From Gammaproteobacteria bacterium (GTDB lineage Bacteria; Pseudomonadota; Gammaproteobacteria; Arenicellales; JAHEKD01), in the NCBI GenBank assembly GCA_024638545.1, contig JAHEKD010000159.1, forward strand, positions 1 through 5,129: a stretch of 5,129 nucleotides of DNA, written 5' to 3'. The notes below the pieces were generated by a model. It had not been told where the DNA came from. It saw only the letters and a list, made by a program, of their open reading frames with translations, and did no database searches. The position numbers were made by a program, and so were the translations under genes. Shown piece by piece: positions 1 to 5,129 of the stretch; the first letter of the stretch is position 1; each line of letters begins with the position of its first letter.

Positions 1-408
1 TTCTGCTTCAACTCGAATTTTGCCCTTAATGATATAGAACAATGCGACAAATGCGAGCGAACCCAGTATGATCCAGCCACCATAAGCCGAAACCAGATTA
101 TTTCTGACCTGACGCCAGTTTTGTCCACCGTTGTCAATAAATACGCCCGCTTCCGGACCGCTCACGGCTGAATAACCTGCCTGGCCCTCCCGCACGGCTC
201 GCCAGAAATTGGCCCTTTGGTTTCTATCACCAGATCCTTGTGCATCAGCACTCTGTGCGTAACTCTCATTAACGCTAAACAGGTACGAGGATGCAGGCAA
301 GATCATCGCACTACATACGATAAACAACAGTGACCACGTCATCATTTTGATGCGACCCTTCAGTTTTGAACGCTGTACCCTAATTGTATTACAGTTTGTT
401 TTTTTCAT
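1..408 (-). CDS. fdhC: Formate dehydrogenase gamma subunit (cytochrome b type), N-terminal part, cut by window edge
   Basis: An open frame runs from ATG at 408 to the left edge, giving 136 residues without a stop; the gene continues outside the window. A basic n-region (residues 11-21) is followed by a hydrophobic stretch (about 24-44) and a possible signal peptidase site after Ala51 (SYA-Q). Next comes a soluble segment with the signatures ANFWRAVREG (66-75), GYSAV (78-82) and GGQNWRQVRN (94-103), then a membrane helix (about 109-127) starting AYGGW. This N-terminal layout is typical of FdhC-type gamma subunits, whose later helices bind haem b and reduce quinone; those helices are not visible here. 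The start at 408 has GAGAGG ten bases upstream. An in-frame ATG at 345 (Met22) with AAGGG ten bases before it is a real alternative, but it would lose the basic n-region. The gene lies 28 bases after the lipoprotein stop. The family call is firm; the exact start is less so. Confidence 0.9.
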   Translation of the reverse strand, partial: MKKTNCNTIRVQRSKLKGRIKMMTWSLLFIVCSAMILPASSYLFSVNESYAQSADAQGSGDRNQRANFWRAVREGQAGYSAVSGPEAGVFIDNGGQNWRQVRNNLVSAYGGWIILGSLAFVALFYIIKGKIRVEAE

Positions 409-418
409 GGTAGTCAAA

Positions 419-424
419 CCTCTC
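419..424 (-). promoter_or_regulatory. Ribosome binding site of fdhC
   Basis: GAGAGG on the minus strand lies ten bases before the ATG at 408. It supports that start over the internal ATG at 345, which also has a weaker AAGGG in front of it. Confidence 0.5.
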
Positions 425-436
425 AGAGTGATAAAA

Positions 437-622
437 CTAACGGTCCATCTGACCTTTGATACGCTCTTTCAACAGCGCGTCATCGGTTTTCAGATCATCA
501 CTGGTACCCTGGTAAACACCGGGCTCATGGATTACGATGCTCTCCGTTTGATCGCAGGCAGAAATGGCGGTTAGTCCGGCAGCGATAATCAAGAGGCCAA
601 GAAGATGAATTGTTTTTTGCAT
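437..622 (-). CDS. Small lipoprotein encoded between fdhB and fdhC
   Basis: The product is 61 residues. A short basic start and a hydrophobic helix (5-20) lead to the lipobox I20-S21-A22-C23, so it should be a signal peptidase II lipoprotein with a mature part of only 39 residues. The residue after the lipidated Cys is Asp24, the signal that in E. coli keeps a lipoprotein in the inner membrane. The mature part has an HEPGVYQG stretch (33-40) and then a highly charged, probably helical tail ending KERIKGQMDR. I believe similar small proteins with an EPGVY-G motif occur in other fdh clusters, but I cannot confirm this here and assign no function. Its position in the operon suggests an accessory or assembly part of the complex. 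I chose ATG at 622; an in-frame GTG at 637 would add five residues. Neither start has a clear Shine-Dalgarno sequence, which is unusual in this operon. Confidence 0.8.
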   Translation of the reverse strand: MQKTIHLLGLLIIAAGLTAISACDQTESIVIHEPGVYQGTSDDLKTDDALLKERIKGQMDR

Positions 623-640
623 GTTTGCAAGATTCACGTT

Positions 641-683
641 TTAGTTTAATGTTTCATTGTTTAGTCAACATTGTAAAAACTAA
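641..683 (-). repeat. Inverted repeat upstream of the lipoprotein gene
   Basis: The 13-base arm at 641-653 (TTAGTTTAATGTT on the plus strand) is the exact reverse complement of 667-672 plus 677-683. The second arm is interrupted by four extra bases (673-676), and 13 bases separate the arms. In the transcript this could fold into an A/U-rich bulged hairpin ending 18 bases before the ATG at 622. As DNA it could be a protein-binding site. There is no GC-rich stem or T-run, so it does not look like an intrinsic terminator. The repeat is seen directly; any role is inference. Confidence 0.45.
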
Positions 684-689
684 TCAATT

Positions 690-715
690 CTAAAGAGAGT
701 CTTAACTCAGCTTAG
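690..715 (-). repeat. Imperfect inverted repeat just after fdhB
   Basis: Arms of 11 bases (690-700 and 705-715) match at 8 of 11 positions. The inner GAGT/ACTC and outer CTAA/TTAG pairs are intact, three central positions mismatch, and the loop is four bases. It begins about ten bases past the fdhB stop codon. It could be a weak hairpin protecting or processing the 3' end of the fdhA-fdhB message. No T-run follows, and such a short imperfect repeat could arise by chance in AT-rich DNA. Confidence 0.25.
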
Positions 716-725
716 TAATATAACG

Positions 726-1316
726 TCAAACCGTGTCACCGTAGGCCGTTTCCCAGCCCCAGGTATTCGGCCGACCGCCGCGCTTGAGTATACGCTCGCG
801 ATATATGTCAGCAACCATATCGCCGTCACCTGCAAGCAGTGCCTTGGTGGAACACATTTCAGCACACAGCGGCAGCTTGCCCTCAGCCAGACGATTACGG
901 CCATATTTCTCAGTTTCTGCCACGCTGTTATCATCCTCAGGACCACCTGCACAAAATGTGCATTTGTCCATTTTACCGCGCACCCCAAAGGCATTCGCCT
1001 GTGGGTACTGGGGCGCACCAAACGGGCATGCATAAAAACAGTACCCACAGCCGATGCACAGGTCTTTATCATGCAGCACAACGGCATCATCGGTCGTGTA
1101 AAAACAATCTACCGGACATACGGCAGCACACGGGGCATCTGTACAGTGCATGCACGCAACCGAAATAGACTTCTCTCCTGCCTCGCCATCACCCAGCGTA
1201 ATTACACGGCGGCGGTTAACGCCCCAGGGCACTTCGTGTTCATTTTTACAGGCCGTTACACAACCGTTACATTCGATACACCGCTCTGCATCGCATAGAA
1301 ATTTCATTTTAGCCAT
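726..1316 (-). CDS. fdhB: Formate dehydrogenase beta subunit, four [4Fe-4S] clusters, soluble type
   Basis: This 196-residue ferredoxin-like subunit passes electrons from the FdhA active site to FdhC. Sixteen cysteines fall into four groups: C13, C16, C19, C23; C55, C58, C63, C67; C87, C90, C93, C97; and C119, C122, C151, C155. This is the standard pattern for the beta subunits of formate dehydrogenases and related molybdoenzymes. Two further cysteines, C8 and C71, lie outside it. There is no signal peptide, so export must be by hitchhiking on the Tat signal of FdhA. There is also no C-terminal membrane helix: the protein ends at a polar YGDTV, whereas E. coli FdnH-type subunits are near 290 residues with a membrane anchor. 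The ATG at 1316 has GGAGGA eight bases upstream. The gene starts 16 bases after the fdhA stop, consistent with tight co-expression. An in-frame ATG at residue 4 is a less likely start. Confidence 0.96.
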   Translation of the reverse strand: MAKMKFLCDAERCIECNGCVTACKNEHEVPWGVNRRRVITLGDGEAGEKSISVACMHCTDAPCAAVCPVDCFYTTDDAVVLHDKDLCIGCGYCFYACPFGAPQYPQANAFGVRGKMDKCTFCAGGPEDDNSVAETEKYGRNRLAEGKLPLCAEMCSTKALLAGDGDMVADIYRERILKRGGRPNTWGWETAYGDTV

Positions 1317-1324
1317 AACTTCTT

Positions 1325-1330
1325 TCCTCC
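1325..1330 (-). promoter_or_regulatory. Ribosome binding site of fdhB, next to the fdhA stop
   Basis: GGAGGA lies eight bases before the fdhB ATG and only two bases after the fdhA TAA (1335-1333). Ribosomes ending fdhA would reach this site directly, so translational coupling is likely; this would help keep the two subunits in equal amounts. The stop codon sits inside a 10-base palindrome, CGCTTAAGCG (1330-1339). Confidence 0.7.
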
Positions 1331-1332
1331 GC

Positions 1333-4224
1333 TTAAGCGAGTGATAATCGACACAGGGTAACCTTACTTTCCTGCATCTGTGTTACTGAATCATATCCGT
1401 AGGTAAATGCTGTATTACAGGCTTCACCACGAACATACGGCTCGGTACCCTCCGGATATTTATCAACCAGATCCTGGCCCTGGTAATGACCGCCAAAGTG
1501 GAATGGTGTAAAGACCACACCGGGCGCCACTCGCCGCGTAACCATTGCCTTGACCTTAATCTTCGCGCCTTCCGGCGTCTCGATCCAGACCATCTGCTCA
1601 TCTTTTATGCCGTTGTCGTTCGCATCTGTTGGATTTATTTCGACGAACATGTCCTGCTGCAGTTCCGCCAGCCAGGGATTTGAACGCGACTCTTCACCAC
1701 CGCCCTCATACTCAACCAGACGCCCGCTGGTAAAGATTATGGGGAAGTCTTTTGAAAAGTCCTGAGCCTGTATTGATGCATAGCGGGTTGGCAGTCGATA
1801 AAACCGCTTCCTGTCCTCGTAGGTTGGGTACTTTGCAGCCAGCTCACGGTCTGATGTATAGAGCGGTTCCCTGTGAATGGGCACCCTGTCCGGGAAGGTC
1901 CAGACAATAGCCCGCGCCTTGGCATTGCCAAACGGTGCACAGCCATGGCTAATTGCCACTCGCTGGATACCGCCGGATAAATCTGTTTTCCAGTTTTTGC
2001 CTTCAGCGGCTGTTTTCTCCTCAGCGGTCAAATCATCCCACCAGCCAAGCTGTTTCAACAGGTCTGCGGTGAACTCAGGATGGCCATCCTTGATTTCATT
2101 ATCCACAGGCCAGGAATCTTCAGCCAGAATGTTATTGCCCTCATGCTCAACACCGAAGCGTGCCCTGAAATTCAATCCTCCCTTTGCCACCGGTTTGCTT
2201 GTGTCATAAAGTATTGCCGTACCCGGATGCTTCATCTCAGGTGTTCCCCAACACGGCCACGGCAGTCCATAATATTCACCATCCAGCGGGCCACCCTCTG
2301 CTATGAGTGTGGTTGTATTGAAAGTATGCTTGTTCTCCATATGCGCTTTCAGCCGCTCTGGACTCTGACCGGTATAACCAATCGTCCACATCCCGCGGTT
2401 AAATTCACGGGTAATATCCTCGATTAACGGTTCATCATTATTTACCTGTATATTTTTACACAGCTCGTCAGCAAAACCGAGTTTCTTGGCGAACTTATAG
2501 AGGATGGTGTGATCCGGTAGAGATTCAAACAGCGGCTCAATGACTTTTTCGCGCCACTGGAGTGATCGGTTCGAAGCCGTTACAGAGCCATAGGTTTCAA
2601 ACTGGGTACAGGCAGGCAGTAAATATATGCCATCGGTGCGGTCGTTCATGACCGCTGCATGTGTGGGATAGGGGTCAATAATCACCATCATATCCAGTTT
2701 TTCCATGGCCTTTTTCATCTCCGGACCGCGGGTCTGACTGTTTACGGCATGACCGTCATAAACCATGCAGCGGATGTTATCTTTCTGCCCGATACTCTCC
2801 TCCAGAACGCCGTCGACCCAACGCGATACCGGAATGCCCTTGTAATTCATCGGACTGACCGGATCGCCCTTATCACCTTCAACCTGCTCCTGGTCAAATC
2901 TGGCTTTTACCCATTCGTAATCCAGACCCCAGACTTTAGACCAGTGCTTCCAGGCACCGTCTGACAGACCATAGTAACCAGGCAGTGTGTGTGAGAGCAC
3001 ACCAAAATCGGTTGCGCCCTGTACATTGTCATGGCCACGAAAAATATTCGCACCACCACCTTCTTTGCCAATATTGCCGAGCGCAAGCTGGAAAGCGCAA
3101 TAAGCACGCGTGTTGTTGTTACCGATGGTGTGCTGCGTTCCGCCCATACACCATACAAAGGTGGCCGGACTGTTTTTAGCCATCATTTCAGCCGCTTTCT
3201 TAACAACATCTTCAGGCGCACCGGTTACACGTTCGGTTTCCTCCGGCGTCCAGTTTACAACTTCGGCACGAATCTCATCCATGCCGTAGACACGCTGTCG
3301 AATGTACTCTTTATCTTCCCATCCGTTCTCAAAAATGTGCCACAACATGCCCCAGATTATAGCGACATCGGATCCCGGTCGAATGCGAACAAAGTGATCG
3401 GCGTGAGCGGCGGTACGAGTGTAGCGAGGATCGATCACCAGCATTTTCGAGCCATTTTCCTTCGCCCTGAAGATATGCTGCAGGGATACCGGATGAGCCT
3501 CGGCAGGGTTAGAGCCAATAAACAGCATGCATTTGCTGTTATGCATGTCATTATAGGAGTTGGTCATTGCCCCGTAGCCCCAGGTATTGGCAACACCGGC
3601 AACCGTGGTCGAATGACAAATCCTGGCTTGGTGATCAACGTTGTTGGTTCCCCAAAGGGCGGCAAACTTTCTGAATAAATAAGACTGTTCGTTGTTGTGC
3701 TTGGCCGATCCTAGCCAGTAAACGGAATCCGGGCCGGATTCTTCGCGAATCTTTAACATGCCATCGCCGACTTCATTGATGGCCTCCTCCCAGGTAAGCT
3801 GCTTCCATTTGCCGCCTGTTAATTTCATGGGATACTTAAGTCGACGTTCACCGTGTCCGTGTTCGCGTACAGACGCGCCTTTTGCACAGTGTGCGCCCAG
3901 GTTCAGAGGCGAATCGAAATCAGGCTCCTGGCCCACCCAAACACCATTTTGTACTTCCGCTTTGACACCGCAACCAACAGAACAATGGGTACAGACGCTT
4001 GTCTTTACTGTAATCTCACCTTCGGCAGCGGCAGTTGCCGCATGCACCTTCTTAACCCTGCCTGGTGTCAGCATGCCTGCCGCCGCACCTGCACCGACTG
4101 CAATGCCCGACTGCTTCAGAAAGGTTCGCCGGTTGATCGCCTGGCCAACCCCGGAAAGCGGTTCATTGGATTCAACTGAAGAGTCAGCTGATTTCTCTGC
4201 CGGGTTTTTTCTTATCAATTTCAT
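1333..4224 (-). CDS. fdhA: Formate dehydrogenase alpha (catalytic) subunit, Mo/W-bis-MGD, Cys type, Tat-exported
   Basis: This 963-residue subunit oxidises formate to CO2, in the periplasm judging by its twin-arginine signal NRRTFLKQSG (31-40). A hydrophobic stretch follows, with likely cleavage near Ala62 (VHA-A). A polar leader of 30 residues precedes the signal. The N-terminal [4Fe-4S] cluster is bound by C78, C81, C85 and C113; K115 matches the Lys that links cluster and pterin in E. coli FdhF. RICHST (201-206) places C203 (codon TGT, 3618-3616) where FdhF and FdnG have selenocysteine, followed by the conserved H204. R396 in FRGHDNVQG probably corresponds to the active-site Arg of FdhF. 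The C-terminal dinucleotide-binding domain spans about 826-950, with HFGGH (909-913) and ACNTAFT (935-941). The length fits Shewanella-type FdhA. The ATG has AGGAG eight bases upstream. The gene lies 63 bases after the small Tat protein. Tungsten instead of molybdenum cannot be excluded. Confidence 0.97.
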   Translation of the reverse strand: MKLIRKNPAEKSADSSVESNEPLSGVGQAINRRTFLKQSGIAVGAGAAAGMLTPGRVKKVHAATAAAEGEITVKTSVCTHCSVGCGVKAEVQNGVWVGQEPDFDSPLNLGAHCAKGASVREHGHGERRLKYPMKLTGGKWKQLTWEEAINEVGDGMLKIREESGPDSVYWLGSAKHNNEQSYLFRKFAALWGTNNVDHQARICHSTTVAGVANTWGYGAMTNSYNDMHNSKCMLFIGSNPAEAHPVSLQHIFRAKENGSKMLVIDPRYTRTAAHADHFVRIRPGSDVAIIWGMLWHIFENGWEDKEYIRQRVYGMDEIRAEVVNWTPEETERVTGAPEDVVKKAAEMMAKNSPATFVWCMGGTQHTIGNNNTRAYCAFQLALGNIGKEGGGANIFRGHDNVQGATDFGVLSHTLPGYYGLSDGAWKHWSKVWGLDYEWVKARFDQEQVEGDKGDPVSPMNYKGIPVSRWVDGVLEESIGQKDNIRCMVYDGHAVNSQTRGPEMKKAMEKLDMMVIIDPYPTHAAVMNDRTDGIYLLPACTQFETYGSVTASNRSLQWREKVIEPLFESLPDHTILYKFAKKLGFADELCKNIQVNNDEPLIEDITREFNRGMWTIGYTGQSPERLKAHMENKHTFNTTTLIAEGGPLDGEYYGLPWPCWGTPEMKHPGTAILYDTSKPVAKGGLNFRARFGVEHEGNNILAEDSWPVDNEIKDGHPEFTADLLKQLGWWDDLTAEEKTAAEGKNWKTDLSGGIQRVAISHGCAPFGNAKARAIVWTFPDRVPIHREPLYTSDRELAAKYPTYEDRKRFYRLPTRYASIQAQDFSKDFPIIFTSGRLVEYEGGGEESRSNPWLAELQQDMFVEINPTDANDNGIKDEQMVWIETPEGAKIKVKAMVTRRVAPGVVFTPFHFGGHYQGQDLVDKYPEGTEPYVRGEACNTAFTYGYDSVTQMQESKVTLCRLSLA

Positions 4225-4232
4225 AATGGGAA

Positions 4233-4237
4233 CTCCT
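4233..4237 (-). promoter_or_regulatory. Ribosome binding site of fdhA
   Basis: AGGAG on the minus strand, eight bases before the ATG at 4224. It fixes the start that gives the 30-residue leader in front of the twin-arginine motif. Confidence 0.7.
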
Positions 4238-4287
4238 GAGTATTCGCTTAAGTCGCTAATCTGCTTAACTGTGTTCTTACGATCGCC

Positions 4288-4485
4288 TTAAAACCGAGCG
4301 AGTCGATAGTATTCTTTAATATGACGGGTCAGTTTATATCCCTGCTTTGATTTGGCCTGCGTTTCAGGGGCACTATCTGCAACTGCATTGCCGGTTATGG
4401 CAGCGCTGCCGACCGCCACCGTCGAAACGGCCGCACCCTTTAAGAAAGAACGCCTCTTTAAGTTTGTCTTGTCCATTGTCTTCAT
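4288..4485 (-). CDS. Small Tat-signal protein of formate dehydrogenase regions (FdhX-like, TIGR02811 type)
   Basis: The product is 65 residues. Residues 10-16, KRRSFLK, form a strong twin-arginine motif, followed by a weakly hydrophobic stretch (17-31) and a likely cleavage site after Ala36 (AVA-D). The mature part is only about 29 residues and ends GYKLTRHIKEYYRLARF, which fits the known C-terminal pattern GY-x-x-T-x-H-I-x-x-YY-x-x-AR of the family named for formate dehydrogenase regions. In Shewanella such genes are called fdhX. The exact role is not settled; its constant place just upstream of fdhA suggests help in maturation, export or assembly. I chose ATG at 4485 because AGAGGA lies six bases upstream. 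A longer frame from GTG at 4536 would overlap the chaperone gene and put 17 polar residues before the Tat signal. It starts 40 bases after the chaperone stop. The family call is firm; the function is open. Confidence 0.9.
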   Translation of the reverse strand: MKTMDKTNLKRRSFLKGAAVSTVAVGSAAITGNAVADSAPETQAKSKQGYKLTRHIKEYYRLARF

Positions 4486-4491
4486 GTTATT

Positions 4492-4497
4492 TCCTCT
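4492..4497 (-). promoter_or_regulatory. Ribosome binding site of the small Tat protein
   Basis: AGAGGA on the minus strand, six bases before the ATG at 4485. It decides the start in favour of the 65-residue product over the 82-residue frame that opens with GTG at 4536. Confidence 0.65.
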
Positions 4498-4525
4498 GCA
4501 GTTATTTGCATGAATATTTGCTAAA

Positions 4526-5129
4526 TTAATGTTCACTTATATTCAGATACTGATTTTCCAGCTCAACGAAGCGTTGACCCAGTAAACCGACTGATTTATA
4601 AAATCTGGCAGATGACGCCGCCTGTAAAGATTTAAAAAATTTTTCCACCCAGGGATGCAGATGACGAATATAAAAGCGCCTTTGCTGGTAACCCTCGACA
4701 TCCTGCGCCGTGATTAGAATCGACATGGTTTCACACAAAGCGGCAATATGGTCTTCGGGGTCTTTAGTGTCCTCGCTGGCGGCAATGCCGAGCCTGACGA
4801 GGTCATCCCTGAGGTCACTTAAGGGTTTATCCATTAAAAAACCGGTCATATGCCATGATCCATAGGGTATAACCTGGCCTCTTCCCAGCCCGATGAAAAG
4901 GTCATGATATTCATCATCAAGCTGTATCAAGTCATACTGGCTGGCGGCAATTTTGATATCTAGCCATGCCTGGCCGATCTCACCCAAATCTGTCTGTTCA
5001 CCGGTATTAATGTGTTGCAGGTAATCAATCAGGTCCTGGCTGGGTGAGTGACTTAGTAGAGACGCCAGAATCGTGTAAGTATCGGCGCGAGCCTGATCAT
5101 CATCGCTTGTCAATGATAAAGTACTTTGC
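4526..5129 (-). CDS. TorD-family molybdoenzyme chaperone, 5' end beyond window
   Basis: This is a cytoplasmic, all-helical chaperone of the TorD/DmsD/NarJ superfamily. Such proteins bind the Tat signal of a molybdoenzyme, aid cofactor insertion and delay export; the partner here should be FdhA. Counting from the TTG at 5113, visible marks are ARADTYTILASLL (8-20), EYHDLF (68-73), PYGSW (83-87), the family motif D118-x-x-D121-H122 with a following E and M, and FYIRHLHPW (147-155). It ends TAA at 4528-4526. The 195 residues from the TTG are close to family length, but the frame stays open to the right edge, no Shine-Dalgarno precedes the TTG, and the in-frame upstream residues (QSTLSL) read like a normal TorD N-terminus. 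I therefore treat the gene as starting beyond the window. The superfamily is clear; the assignment to formate dehydrogenase rests on context. Confidence 0.88.
   Translation of the reverse strand, partial: QSTLSLTSDDDQARADTYTILASLLSHSPSQDLIDYLQHINTGEQTDLGEIGQAWLDIKIAASQYDLIQLDDEYHDLFIGLGRGQVIPYGSWHMTGFLMDKPLSDLRDDLVRLGIAASEDTKDPEDHIAALCETMSILITAQDVEGYQQRRFYIRHLHPWVEKFFKSLQAASSARFYKSVGLLGQRFVELENQYLNISEH

Noticed and set aside
641..683. Intrinsic terminator
   Set aside because: The stem is A/T-rich with a bulge, and no T-run follows on either strand. Genes of the same complex continue downstream.
638..725. An internal promoter in the gap before the lipoprotein gene
   Set aside because: TTGACT, TTGATT and TTTACA occur on the minus strand, but no good -10 box lies 16-18 bases downstream of any of them. 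AT-rich DNA gives such hexamers by chance.
707..1090. A 127-residue minus-strand frame overlapping fdhB
   Set aside because: It is a frame-shifted reading of the cysteine-rich fdhB gene, with no domain of its own.
1330..1339. Perfect 10-base palindrome CGCTTAAGCG at the fdhA stop; CGCTTAAG also occurs upstream of the fdhA ribosome site (4246-4253)
   Set aside because: It is short, lies over coding sequence and a stop codon, and the second copy is not a full palindrome. Two copies of an 8-base string are weak evidence for an operator.
3031..3678. A 215-residue plus-strand open frame opposite fdhA
   Set aside because: It lies wholly antisense to the conserved FdhA catalytic region, has no recognisable domain and is explained by codon constraints of fdhA. 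The same holds for the other plus-strand frames here.
4486..4536. GTG start at 4536 giving an 82-residue form of the small Tat protein
   Set aside because: It overlaps the chaperone stop and lacks a ribosome site, while ATG 4485 has AGAGGA and gives a normal Tat signal.
5111..5113. TTG as the start codon of the TorD-like gene
   Set aside because: No Shine-Dalgarno precedes it and the frame stays open to the window edge with plausible N-terminal residues, so a start beyond the edge is more likely.

Overview
The window holds most of one minus-strand operon for a periplasmic, respiratory formate dehydrogenase. It reads right to left in this order: TorD-family chaperone (5' end beyond the right edge), a 65-residue Tat-signal protein, the molybdopterin catalytic subunit (FdhA), the four-cluster iron-sulfur subunit (FdhB), a 61-residue lipoprotein, and the N-terminal part of the cytochrome b-type membrane subunit (FdhC), which is cut by the left edge. 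The Tat signals, the lipobox, the Shine-Dalgarno sites and the Fdh subunit architecture indicate a Gram-negative bacterium. The resemblance to Shewanella-type fdhX-A-B-C clusters suggests a gammaproteobacterium, but the sequence alone does not fix genus or species.

Layout: 5129-4526 chaperone; 4485-4288 small Tat protein; 4224-1333 FdhA (963 aa); 1316-726 FdhB (196 aa); 725-623 an AT-rich gap with two inverted repeats; 622-437 small lipoprotein; 408-1 FdhC N-terminus (136 aa seen). All genes lie on one strand with gaps of 16 to 103 bases, so one transcript is likely. No gene-free stretch exceeds 300 bases. No tRNA, rRNA, CRISPR array, insertion sequence or convincing terminator was seen.

How the parts fit together (known for the families, inferred here): the chaperone helps load molybdenum cofactor into FdhA and holds it until Tat export. 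FdhA carries FdhB across the membrane, because FdhB has no export signal. FdhA then oxidises formate to CO2 on the periplasmic side, FdhB relays electrons through four [4Fe-4S] clusters, and FdhC passes them to the quinone pool. FdhA uses Cys, not selenocysteine, as its molybdenum ligand. FdhB lacks the C-terminal membrane helix of the E. coli FdnH type, so anchoring must rest on FdhC and perhaps on the small lipoprotein.

The parts least explained by known biology are the two small proteins (Tat-exported, and lipidated with Asp at +2) and the paired inverted repeats in front of the lipoprotein gene, which has no visible ribosome binding site.
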